NCBI GenBank assembly: GCA_024682655.1
Contig: JAIKYZ010000114.1
Span: 1-32,492, forward strand
Source of the DNA: Treponema sp.
GTDB taxonomy: Bacteria; Spirochaetota; Spirochaetia; Treponematales; Treponemataceae
Direction of reading: 5' to 3'
Length of the DNA stretch: 32,492 bases
Every line of letters starts with the position of its first letter. Position 1 is the first letter of the stretch. Shown piece after piece: positions 15,457 to 23,905 of the stretch. The notes below the pieces were generated by a model. That model did not search any database. It was not told the DNA's origin and worked only from the letters and a program-made list of their open reading frames with translations. Both the position numbers and the translations under genes were made by a program.

Positions 15457-16530
15457 TTATTCAGCAGTTGTGTAAGAAACTGTGAGGGTACAAGTCATTC
15501 CGCTTGTACCGGCAACATAAATACCAGAAGTTTGTGCAGCTGAGATGAAGGTTGAGTCTGTAATTTCTACCTTGTAGTTGGTGTCTGAAACCCAGGCTAC
15601 AGTAGTTGAGTTTGACCAACTTTCATCTGTATGAGCTGAAAGCCACCAGTCTCCACTTACTGCAGACCAGTCACAATCTGTTGCTTCAATGATGATGCTT
15701 GCAGGTGAAAGTGCAGAAAGCTGGTCAGCTGTAACTACCTGTAAAAGAGCGCCGTCTGCTGTAATACTTTTAGAATAGAGAGAAGTTCCAGAAGCAGTTT
15801 TCTTGTAGTGAATGGTAATTGTTGAATCAGCTGCAAATTCGAACCAGGCACCAGTGTCTCCAGTAGAATTAGATACAAAGTCTACAGAAATTGCTTCTGT
15901 ATCATCTGCATCAGCATAGAAAGCAACGGTATAGAGTTTTCCCCAGCTGTTGATGTTGTCATTTGTGATTTTAGCAGTTGCACTGGCATTGTCATCGGCA
16001 ATTGTTACTTCAGCATCTAAAAGATTTTCTTCATCATCAGAAGCTCCATAAGTAACTACTACTTTTTCTGCAGTAAAGTCATCAAATACCAGACTTACAG
16101 TCATTGTTGAAGAAGTTTTCTTTGTAAGAGTAAGGCTGTTTCCGTCTTCGCTGTATTCAAAATAATTTGTATAAGTTGTTGCAATTTCATTTCCAGATGA
16201 ATCTTTTACAGTGATTACGATTTCGTTGAAATAATTATAGTCATTGGCTAAGCTTGTCTTTAACTCTGCAGTAGCAGAACTTCCTGCTGAATTTACGGTA
16301 GCAGCTACAGTTTCGTAAGTTCCGTTATCACCTTCGCTTCCGTAATAAACACTTACACTTCCGCCCGGAATTGTAAAACCACTGAAATTCATTGTCAGTG
16401 TGATTGTTTCTTCAGATGATGATCCATTAGAATCTCCACCTTCATCAGTAACACCATCGTGATTACATCCCATAATCATTGTCATTGCAAGTAAAAATAC
16501 AATTGACAAAAATCCTACTCTTTTTTTCAT
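15457..16530 (-). CDS. Lipoprotein with two internal repeats and a shared C-terminal domain; candidate surface glycan-binding protein
   Basis: 357 residues. The signal ends in MIMGC (Cys22), followed by a Gly/Ser/Glu-rich tether. Two beta-rich repeats of about 100 residues follow: 42-139 (ITLTMNFSGFTIPGGSVSVYYG) and 142-245 (MTVSLVFDDFTAEKVVVTYG). They share a start of alternating hydrophobic strands and an end of the form (N/D)S(L/T)(T/I)(L/I)...KKT. The last ~110 residues (248-357) match the C-terminal domain of the downstream GH53 lipoprotein. TAGGAGGATT precedes the ATG. Gene position between a channel and a galactanase suggests galactan capture at the cell surface, as SusE/F-type proteins do in Bacteroidetes; there is no sequence evidence of kinship with those. 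No named family is recognised. Confidence 0.85.
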   Translation of the reverse strand: MKKRVGFLSIVFLLAMTMIMGCNHDGVTDEGGDSNGSSSEETITLTMNFSGFTIPGGSVSVYYGSEGDNGTYETVAATVNSAGSSATAELKTSLANDYNYFNEIVITVKDSSGNEIATTYTNYFEYSEDGNSLTLTKKTSSTMTVSLVFDDFTAEKVVVTYGASDDEENLLDAEVTIADDNASATAKITNDNINSWGKLYTVAFYADADDTEAISVDFVSNSTGDTGAWFEFAADSTITIHYKKTASGTSLYSKSITADGALLQVVTADQLSALSPASIIIEATDCDWSAVSGDWWLSAHTDESWSNSTTVAWVSDTNYKVEITDSTFISAAQTSGIYVAGTSGMTCTLTVSYTTAE

Positions 16531-16607
16531 AATAATCCTCCTAATGGATATTTTTTTTATTTTTCTACCATTTAATAATGGCAGTTTTTTTCTTCTAATT
16601 TCTTCTA

Positions 16608-17069
16608 TTAATAAGAAGCCTCTGGTATAGATGAATCTGCATTACCATTTATTGTGATTGTGATTTCCTTTTGATCCAGATCAAGTCCATCAATATAAAA
16701 ATTGTGATACTTGTTCTGAGTTCCATCGTTTCCATTTCCTTTTACACTTGGATACCAGCTTCTGGTCCAACTATTTACCGGCACTAAAGTAAACTGAATA
16801 TTTGATTCAGTAATGGTAAAAGAACTTGAACTTCCACTTCCATTTTTCATTGTGATAGTGGATTCTGTATTATCCCAATCATTAAAATTTCCTGGGATAG
16901 AATAGCTTCCATCTTCTGCACTGGTAAAATTCTGAAAAATAAAAGTTACTTGCGCTGAATGTTGATTGTGCAAACCTGTTGAATCAGCACAGGAAGCAAA
17001 AATAAATGGGCTTGTAAAAAGCAATAAAATAAAAGCACTTTTTATTGTCTTAAAAATATTTTTCTTCAT
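16608..17069 (-). CDS. Small lipoprotein with an early-set/CBM48-like fold signature
   Basis: 153 residues. A long hydrophobic signal ends in FASC (Cys27). After a short tether, the segment VTFIFQNF...YSIPGNFNDWDN followed by TMKNGSG resembles the beta-sandwich of CBM48/AMPK-type glycogen-binding domains, where GxFNxW is typical. The C-terminal part (LDLDQKEITITINGNAD) closes the domain. AAGGAGGCC precedes the ATG. It lies 12 bases after the outer-membrane protein gene, so the two are cotranscribed. A role as a surface oligosaccharide-binding lipoprotein is an inference from fold pattern and context. Confidence 0.75.
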   Translation of the reverse strand: MKKNIFKTIKSAFILLLFTSPFIFASCADSTGLHNQHSAQVTFIFQNFTSAEDGSYSIPGNFNDWDNTESTITMKNGSGSSSSFTITESNIQFTLVPVNSWTRSWYPSVKGNGNDGTQNKYHNFYIDGLDLDQKEITITINGNADSSIPEASY

Positions 17070-17081
17070 GTTTGGCCTCCT

Positions 17082-18851
17082 TTATTGAATATCCCAAATA
17101 AAACCAACACTTACTTCACTGGTATTTGTATTTTCATTTAAGGTGTTCAGTAAATAAGTTCTGTGAGATGGATTAAGAGATGGATCATCACGACGATACA
17201 TGCTGTAGTTGTACCATTCATAAGGATTCATACCATAAGTAAAGTGAGCCCAGATTTTAGGAGATCCTGGAAGAGGAGTTTTCTTTAAGAAAAATCCAGT
17301 GGCAATTGCAAAAGGTACTGTTGTATCTTCTTCATTTGATCTGATAATTGAACCTAAATGAACATTAAAATTTTCTGTCAAATCAGTATTTACCATAACA
17401 GAATGGTAAATTGTATTTACCTTAAGACCTTTTTTTGCGGTCCAGGTATTGTATTCAGCAAGCATTGCATAATCTACAGTTAATTTTTGTAAGAGAGGGA
17501 AAAGTCCATCACAATTGATTTCGACTCCAACTTCTTCGATGTAAGGTACATAAACATTTGTCTTGTTTTTTGAAAGTTCTGGACGATCAACATCAATTAC
17601 TCCGTAAAGACCTAAAGAAATATCCTTATTGATTAAATCAGAAAGATAAAAATCTAAATTAGGCTGTGTTCTAAAATTCCAAAATCCACTTGAAAGATCT
17701 TCAACTGTATTCAAGGTTATTCCCTGATCAAGCCCCAGTGTAAGGATATTACCAATATCAGCACTTACATCAATCTGAGTTGTAGCAGTATCAGGAGCAA
17801 TTGAATCATCATCTCCCCAAATTGTTGCTGCACTTGCTCCTGAATAAGATTGCATTACAGAAGCGGTGATTGTTTCCATATCATTTGCAAAACTAATACG
17901 GCCAGCAAATGCAGAAGAATCCATACCATAAGTGATATTTGTACCAAAAGCTGTAAGAGCATGGGCTTCTAACTTTAAGAATCTAAATGGACTTACAAGG
18001 AGGTAGGCGGAAGCTGCATTATCATCTGCTGTAGAATAATCAAAGACATTTGTTGCAGTAGTAGAACTTGTAAAAGTAAGAGCACTTTCAACAATTTCCT
18101 TATATTTAACATCAAGATACTTATAACTGCCGTAAGTTCCGCGCATTGTACTCAAAGCACCAAGGATATCAATTGTAAAGTTGCCAAGTTCTTCAAGAAT
18201 TGTTCCGTTTTTTATCTCAAGGTAACCGTTCCCAACATCATCCCAGCGGTCAATTACATTGAAAATTCCTTCAAAAGACGACATTCCATTTTCTTTTAGA
18301 GCCCCGTAACCCAATCTAGTTTTTACTATAGGTGTTGTGATATTAAAAGCAAATTTATTAAAGGAACCAACGCCATCATCATTACAGTAATAGATTGGAC
18401 TGAAAAACATTGAAGTAAGAGATTGTAAACCATCCTTAAAGGAAATATCTGGTGGATTAGAGCCCCAACTGTTTGCCTTATATAAAGTTCTGTCAAAATC
18501 CCAAAGGGCAATTTCTGCATCAAGCTGAAAGTTTTTTGTGATATTGCCCCAAAACCACCAGTTTGCATAAGAAATTAAATGTGAATTATCAAATTCATAA
18601 CCTGGAATTTCTCCACTCGCAATATCACGGATTAAAGATTCATTTTTACTATAAGATTCAATCCATAAACCCATAGCAATATTTGATTTTTCCGAAGAAG
18701 AAGCTGGAGTACTTTCTTCACTAGGGGTAACTTGAGAAAAATCTTCATCAAGCGAAATGTAAAAATCTTCTGAATCATCACTTTCCTGAGCAAATAAAAC
18801 TGGAAGAAGAAGCAGTGAAAGTAAAGTAAAAACTGTTAATAGTTTTTTCAT
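17082..18851 (-). CDS. Predicted outer-membrane beta-barrel channel of the galactan locus
   Basis: 589 residues. A cleavable signal peptide (LLLLPVLFAQ, cleavage near 21) is followed by an acidic, Ser-rich stretch (about 22-55). From there on come many alternating amphipathic strands rich in Tyr, Phe, Trp and Asn, with the last strand SVGFIWDIQ at the C-terminus. This is the look of a spirochete outer-membrane barrel, although no named family is recognised. Context (between a secreted galactanase and surface lipoproteins) suggests it lets galacto-oligosaccharides through the outer membrane. GAGGAAA precedes the ATG. It starts 17 bases after the GH53/CBM61 gene stop. Confidence 0.75.
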   Translation of the reverse strand: MKKLLTVFTLLSLLLLPVLFAQESDDSEDFYISLDEDFSQVTPSEESTPASSSEKSNIAMGLWIESYSKNESLIRDIASGEIPGYEFDNSHLISYANWWFWGNITKNFQLDAEIALWDFDRTLYKANSWGSNPPDISFKDGLQSLTSMFFSPIYYCNDDGVGSFNKFAFNITTPIVKTRLGYGALKENGMSSFEGIFNVIDRWDDVGNGYLEIKNGTILEELGNFTIDILGALSTMRGTYGSYKYLDVKYKEIVESALTFTSSTTATNVFDYSTADDNAASAYLLVSPFRFLKLEAHALTAFGTNITYGMDSSAFAGRISFANDMETITASVMQSYSGASAATIWGDDDSIAPDTATTQIDVSADIGNILTLGLDQGITLNTVEDLSSGFWNFRTQPNLDFYLSDLINKDISLGLYGVIDVDRPELSKNKTNVYVPYIEEVGVEINCDGLFPLLQKLTVDYAMLAEYNTWTAKKGLKVNTIYHSVMVNTDLTENFNVHLGSIIRSNEEDTTVPFAIATGFFLKKTPLPGSPKIWAHFTYGMNPYEWYNYSMYRRDDPSLNPSHRTYLLNTLNENTNTSEVSVGFIWDIQ

Positions 18852-18868
18852 AATTTTTTCCTCACTCT

Positions 18869-20854
18869 TTAATTGTGTTTATATAATTCGAGGTCATCAA
18901 AATTTCCCCAGCAGCCAGATTTTGTATCAAGATAGATAGCTAGGGTAACTTGGCCACTTGTTACTGGAATTTCGATGCTGTACTGTACCCAATTTTTCCA
19001 ACCAGTATTTTCAATTTTGGTTGAAATCTGTTTTCCACTGTCGTCATAATCAGCGGCTAATATTCTTATTTGGTTTTCTCCACCACCACCCATGGCCCAA
19101 AGAGAAAAAGTATAAGTTCCATTTGGTATGTCAGTAAATTTGCGGGTAAGTGTTGATTTGAACCCACTGTCTAACCAGTATTTGTAAGTCCATTTTCCAG
19201 TTCTTGAGTTGTTTTTATTATTCTCTACAAAGCAAGCTTCTCCTGGCCCATTTAATTTCCATTCACCAAGTTTTCCACTTTCCCAGGATGGATCTGTAAT
19301 AAGATTTACCTGATTTGAAACTGTTACATAGGCAGTTACCTGATAATCAGAACCCTTTACACTTCCTTTTACTTCTACAAGACCTTCATTCTTTATTTTT
19401 TTCCAATCTTTATTTTCCCAGGAAACCTCTGTCATAGAAGCAGAATCATTTGTGTATAAAAGTTTTACTTTTGATGGAAGATTAGGAGCAGTAGCTGGAG
19501 TTGTCTTAAGTTGGATTTTTTCTTCTACATCGTAAGGAATAAATTCTGAGGCATTTTCTGCAGAACCTCCCCATACGTTTTTAACTTGACCCCGACCGTA
19601 TACCAGATTCCATACAGCAAGAGATGGAAGAGCCCGGCCATTAAAATCAAATAAACATTGATTTTCCCAGGTATCGCCTTCTGTTGTGGAAAGCCCAGCT
19701 CCTTCTACCGGAATCCAGGCTGGTTCCCAGTAAAATACACCGCTACCTCCATTAACACTTGCAACAGCTGCAATTACATCTCGGATAGCAGTTGCCTGTC
19801 CCTGAACAGAAGGTAAATAACCGTGATTTTCATCAGAGTAAGTCATAAATACATTTCCCTGAGAATCTCCATCTTCGCTTGTAAAGGCATAAGCAGTTTC
19901 TACAACTACCATTTCTTTTTTATAAACTTTGGCCAGTTCTTTCATGTTTGCAACAAGATCTGCAATTGCACCGTGCCAATAGCAATAAAAAGAAAGACCA
20001 ATTACGTCATAATCCACGCCTGCTTTTTTTACCTGATCAAAAACTGAACGATAAAGTTCTTTATCTCCACCATTTGCAAGATGAATTACAATTTTGATTT
20101 TTTCTCCCTTGCCTTGAGCCGCTCTAACTCCCTTTGCAGCACTCTTTAAAAGAGTTGTCCAGCCTGAAAATCCCCCGATTGTTTCGAAAGCCTTATTTTC
20201 CCAGATTTTTCCTTTTGGCCACATAAAACCGTCGTTCATTTCGTTACCAATCTGAACCATATCTGGACGAGCTCCGGCTTCAATAAATTTATTAAGAGAG
20301 TCCTTAGTAAATTTTTCCAGAGCCTTATTCAATTCTTTATCATCAAGATTTTTCCAATCCTGAGGCATCTTCTGTTTTCCAGGATCGGCCCAGGAATCTG
20401 AATAGTGAAAGTCAATAAGGAGCTTCATACCGGCTTTTTTTGCACGTACTGCCATATCAAGGTCGTATTCAACACTGTTGTTACCACCTCCAATTGGATC
20501 TCCTTTTTTTGCGATTATTTCACCTTTGGCGTAAAGATCTCTTTCCTGTACAGGATTATTCCAGACTCTAAGTCTTACCCAGTTTACGCCGTTGTCTTTA
20601 AGGATTTTAAATAAATCTTCTTCATTTCCTTCTGCGGAATAAAATTTTCCACCACATTTTTCAATATCTTTGAGGGAACTAATATCAACTCCCCTCATAA
20701 AATCTTCTGAAATACCTTTTACTGCTTCAACTGTAATATTTTGCTTTACAGCATCTTGGGCAGTATGACTTTTTGCAGTTGCTGGAAGTGACATAATTAA
20801 AAATGCAGTCAAAAGCCAGATTATTCTTTTTGAGTTAGCAAAAACTCCTTTCAT
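18869..20854 (-). CDS. Secreted GH53 endo-beta-1,4-galactanase with bacterial Ig-like and CBM61-like domains
   Basis: Start taken at the ATG at 20854 with GGAGGAAA just upstream; a TTG four codons earlier would lie on the ribosome site. The 661-residue protein has a signal peptide (to about ATAKS, 29), then a GH53 domain (about 50-422) with VRLRVWNNP, IDFHYSDSWADPGKQ, the acid/base in VQIGNEMN (Glu205) and the nucleophile in VVVETAY (Glu319). A Big_4-type Ig-like domain follows (about 440-512). The C-terminal domain (about 515-661, NLITDPSWESGKLGEWK to WGNFDDLELYK) looks like CBM61, a beta-1,4-galactan binder known from GH53 enzymes. It is the first gene after a LacI-type operator and heads a five-gene operon. 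It differs from the second GH53 in lacking a lipobox. Confidence 0.94.
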   Translation of the reverse strand: MKGVFANSKRIIWLLTAFLIMSLPATAKSHTAQDAVKQNITVEAVKGISEDFMRGVDISSLKDIEKCGGKFYSAEGNEEDLFKILKDNGVNWVRLRVWNNPVQERDLYAKGEIIAKKGDPIGGGNNSVEYDLDMAVRAKKAGMKLLIDFHYSDSWADPGKQKMPQDWKNLDDKELNKALEKFTKDSLNKFIEAGARPDMVQIGNEMNDGFMWPKGKIWENKAFETIGGFSGWTTLLKSAAKGVRAAQGKGEKIKIVIHLANGGDKELYRSVFDQVKKAGVDYDVIGLSFYCYWHGAIADLVANMKELAKVYKKEMVVVETAYAFTSEDGDSQGNVFMTYSDENHGYLPSVQGQATAIRDVIAAVASVNGGSGVFYWEPAWIPVEGAGLSTTEGDTWENQCLFDFNGRALPSLAVWNLVYGRGQVKNVWGGSAENASEFIPYDVEEKIQLKTTPATAPNLPSKVKLLYTNDSASMTEVSWENKDWKKIKNEGLVEVKGSVKGSDYQVTAYVTVSNQVNLITDPSWESGKLGEWKLNGPGEACFVENNKNNSRTGKWTYKYWLDSGFKSTLTRKFTDIPNGTYTFSLWAMGGGGENQIRILAADYDDSGKQISTKIENTGWKNWVQYSIEIPVTSGQVTLAIYLDTKSGCWGNFDDLELYKHN

Positions 20855-20893
20855 ACTTTCCTCCAATTTTTTTTATAAAAATTACTTGAGTTG

Positions 20894-20946
20894 TCTACAC
20901 GCGTTGATTTCATACTTAGTTTTATCTCGAAAATTCTATTTGTCAA
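20894..20946 (-). promoter_or_regulatory. Promoter and LacI-type operator of the GH53/channel operon
   Basis: Minus strand: -35 TTGACA (20946-20941), then a weak -10 (TAAAAC-like) about 16 bases on. The operator TCTACACGCGTTGA (20894-20907, plus strand) falls near the expected start of transcription. It lies between the GH35 stop and the GH53 start, so the GH35 transcript may also read through. Confidence 0.65.
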
Positions 20947-20955
20947 GAAAAATTC

Positions 20956-23049
20956 TTAATTTAAGTTGATTTTTCTCAGAAAAGAGTATTCTGAGCTTAT
21001 AGAATTGAGCTTACAAAGCTTGTTCGAGCTGCCAAAATCAGGCCATTCTTCTAAATAAATGCCCTGACCCTTTTTTAGACAATCAATTTCCAGGGTGAAT
21101 TCAAGTCCATTCAGACCAAATCTTTTTAAACCAATTTCCCATGGATAATTCTGTCCCATAAAAATATGATCCGCAAGAAGTTTTCCCTTTTGATAAAGCC
21201 TTGCACAATTTCCACAATAGTTAATCTTTAAGAAAACATCGTTGCATTCAATAACTTTTTTATCTACTGCCGCTACACTGATTTTCCAGCATTTTGTGGT
21301 GTCTGACAGAGTTGTTTCTTCTAAAACCTTTACTTCAGGAGCTTTTACTTCCTCCTTACCTTTATTTTCAGGTAAAATTTTAATAGTCATCTCTCCATTT
21401 ATTTCTTTTAAGAGAATTAATTCATTTTTACTTCTTTCTTCAAGAAGATAATTGCCATCCCATTCACCATTTTCTGGGTAGAGCAGACCCTGACTAATCA
21501 AGAGAGCCTGACTCTTATCTGTACAAATCACTTTTTGAGCATTCAAAGAAGCTTCCTGGCTTAAAATTATTGAATCTGCTTCAAAAGAAACTGCCTCTTT
21601 ACTCTTGCAATCCTTAGGGTAGCGCCAGTAAACCGGGTAGCTCTTATTTTTACCTTGCAGTAAACAAAGAGGAATAGCATTTTTTGGATAATCCTTAGAA
21701 GAGCTGAAAGGCAGAATATAAAAATCACCCTTACAAACCGTTAATTCTGGACTTTCACTAAGTCCATTTCTTTGCAATTGCTCTGGAATTTTGATTTTAA
21801 GATTATTATGCTGAGCCATTTCATGATGACGCTGGTAATTGTTTATAAACAAATATCCAGAACCACTTTTGTTATAGCGCCAGGAATATCTTAAATCCTT
21901 GAAATTCTGCGGATTTAGAGGATTATCTTCTGGAATATAAGTATCCATTTCGCAAAGTTCCTGTCCAAAATCATGGATAAACAGGGCTATTCTTCTTAAT
22001 TCCCGGTAGGTTCCATTTGCCTGTCCGTATTCCCCAAGAGCTGCCCTAAAATCATAATTTTTTACAGGAAGATCGTTTATAGAGCCAGATGCTGTATTTT
22101 CTTCCAGAGTGGTCAATTTTCCATCAGGATTAGTTCCACCGTGATACATATAATAACCAAGCAAATTACAGCCGCTACCCATTTTTGCAATACTCATGGC
22201 TGCAATGTCTTTTGGCTGGGCAACCGGACGACGCTTGTAAGTTACCTGTAAGCCCCCGCCCAATTCCGCTGTAAGATAGGGAACCTTATTCATATCAAAG
22301 GTAATTCCTTCTCCAAGACCATAATCACTTCCTATAGCGTGATCGTTTCTTTCGTAGGTAAAAATAAAGTTTCCGCTTGGCTCAATTTCGCAGGTTCTAG
22401 GATCCCAGGGAGCATCACAGTAACCGCCCATAACCGGCAGCATTCCTGCAGTAACCGCACCACCCCAGCCTGTAGCCGTATAAATCGGAAGATTAAAGCC
22501 TGCTTCTTTTGCCATAGAAAGAAGTCTTTGCATATGGATTTGACCTTCTTCTCCACACAAGCCACCACAGTGACCATATTCATTTTCAATTTGAAGGCCA
22601 ATTATTGGTCCACCATCTTGCAGCAATAAGCCTTTTACCTGCTGGAAAATTTTCTTATAAAATTTTTCTACTTCTGCAAAATAAGCTTCGTTATTTGTTC
22701 GGTTTTCCGGGCATTTTTTTATAAGCCAGTCTGGAAAACCGCCGTTTCTAACTTCACCGTGAATCCAGGGACCAATTCTTAAAAGCATTGTTAGTCCACA
22801 TTCCTGGATAGTTTTTACAAAAGTCCTTAAATCCTTGTTTCCTGAAAAATCCCATTCTCCTTCTATTTCTTCATGATGAATCCAGATTACATAGGCACTG
22901 ACAATATCTATGCCACCTGCCTTCATTCTTAGAAGGGCTTCCTTCCAATATTTTTCTGGATAGCGGGAATAATGAATTTCTCCCATAAGGGGAAACCATC
23001 TTTTATCATCCCGTAATAAACTTTTCTTGTCGTAAGAATACTTTGTCAT
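20956..23049 (-). CDS. GH35 beta-galactosidase, cytoplasmic
   Basis: Start taken at the ATG at 23049 with AAGGA upstream; it begins 10 bases after the permease stop. The 697-residue protein has no signal peptide, so it should act in the cytoplasm on imported galacto-oligosaccharides. The N-terminal TIM barrel carries GEIHYSRYP (23-31), IHHEEIEGEWDFSG (57-70) and RIGPWIHGEVRNGGFPDW (91-108). The acid/base is in QIENEYG (Glu157) and the probable nucleophile is Glu262 in TAELGGG. The remaining half is beta-rich, as in the family. Galactan loci in Gram-positives commonly use GH42 in this position. It is the fourth gene of the binding-protein operon. Confidence 0.93.
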   Translation of the reverse strand: MTKYSYDKKSLLRDDKRWFPLMGEIHYSRYPEKYWKEALLRMKAGGIDIVSAYVIWIHHEEIEGEWDFSGNKDLRTFVKTIQECGLTMLLRIGPWIHGEVRNGGFPDWLIKKCPENRTNNEAYFAEVEKFYKKIFQQVKGLLLQDGGPIIGLQIENEYGHCGGLCGEEGQIHMQRLLSMAKEAGFNLPIYTATGWGGAVTAGMLPVMGGYCDAPWDPRTCEIEPSGNFIFTYERNDHAIGSDYGLGEGITFDMNKVPYLTAELGGGLQVTYKRRPVAQPKDIAAMSIAKMGSGCNLLGYYMYHGGTNPDGKLTTLEENTASGSINDLPVKNYDFRAALGEYGQANGTYRELRRIALFIHDFGQELCEMDTYIPEDNPLNPQNFKDLRYSWRYNKSGSGYLFINNYQRHHEMAQHNNLKIKIPEQLQRNGLSESPELTVCKGDFYILPFSSSKDYPKNAIPLCLLQGKNKSYPVYWRYPKDCKSKEAVSFEADSIILSQEASLNAQKVICTDKSQALLISQGLLYPENGEWDGNYLLEERSKNELILLKEINGEMTIKILPENKGKEEVKAPEVKVLEETTLSDTTKCWKISVAAVDKKVIECNDVFLKINYCGNCARLYQKGKLLADHIFMGQNYPWEIGLKRFGLNGLEFTLEIDCLKKGQGIYLEEWPDFGSSNKLCKLNSISSEYSFLRKINLN

Positions 23050-23059
23050 AGTAAAATCC

Positions 23060-23905
23060 TTATTCCTTGACTGCCCCACTGCCCATGCTCATCATCATGC
23101 TCTTTTGAGTAAAGAGGAAGAAGATAATAAAAGGCACGGCGATTATCAAAGAACCTGCTGCAAAATTTGTAAATTCGTTTTTCTTGTCTGAAACAAAACT
23201 AAAGAGTCCCAGGGCAAGAGTTTGTTTTTCTGTAGATCTAAGAACCATTTTTGGGAAAATAAAATCCATCCAGGGTCCTGTAAAGCTTGATACTGCAAGA
23301 AAAGAAAGAATTGGCTTTGTTACCGGAAGAATAATCTGGCCATAAATTCTAAAATGACTGGCCCCATCAATTCTTGCGGCTTCGTCCAGATTTCGGCTTA
23401 CAGTATCCATATAACTTTTTACCATCCAGGTGTTGTAAGGAATATTTCCTGCCAGATAAACCAGAACCAGCCCCCAGAGTGTATCAAGTCCGCCAATTCT
23501 AAGCAGAATTACATAAATTGCAATCATTCCAACAAAGGATGGAAAAATCTGAAGAATCAAAAGACTCATAAGCATTGGTTTTTTAAAGGCAAAATTAAAC
23601 CTTGAAAAAATATAGGCACTTAGGGAAGAAATTATTACGGTTAAGACTGAAGTCCACAAAGAAATTATCAGAGTGTTCTTAAACCATAACCAGTAGTTTG
23701 TCTTAGTAAAAAGATGAATAAAATGCTTCAGAGTAAAACCATCACCAAATGGAATGATATTAAGTGAAGCAATATTGTTACCTGGTGCAAATGCTGCGGC
23801 AACAACATAAACTAAGGGATAAAATACAAAAAGAGAAATCAGTATGAACAAGATGTAGATAAGAAGCTTGTTCAGATAATTACCCTGCTTACTTGAATTT
23901 TTCAT
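23060..23905 (-). CDS. ABC sugar transporter permease, MalG/GanQ type
   Basis: 281 residues with six predicted membrane helices. The EAA loop EAARIDGASHFRIYGQIILP (about 180-199) is the contact site for the ATPase. The N-terminal SLFVFYPLVYVVAAAFAPG and the TGPWMDFIFP segment are typical of carbohydrate-uptake CUT1 permeases. Its ATG overlaps the stop of the upstream permease in ATGA, implying translational coupling and 1:1 synthesis. It should form the inner-membrane channel with that permease and import galacto-oligosaccharides. Confidence 0.95.
   Translation of the reverse strand: MKNSSKQGNYLNKLLIYILFILISLFVFYPLVYVVAAAFAPGNNIASLNIIPFGDGFTLKHFIHLFTKTNYWLWFKNTLIISLWTSVLTVIISSLSAYIFSRFNFAFKKPMLMSLLILQIFPSFVGMIAIYVILLRIGGLDTLWGLVLVYLAGNIPYNTWMVKSYMDTVSRNLDEAARIDGASHFRIYGQIILPVTKPILSFLAVSSFTGPWMDFIFPKMVLRSTEKQTLALGLFSFVSDKKNEFTNFAAGSLIIAVPFIIFFLFTQKSMMMSMGSGAVKE

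Noticed and set aside
16568..16581. CCATT/AATGG hairpin between two lipoprotein genes
   Set aside because: Only five pairs, and the T run follows on the non-transcribed direction, so not called a terminator.
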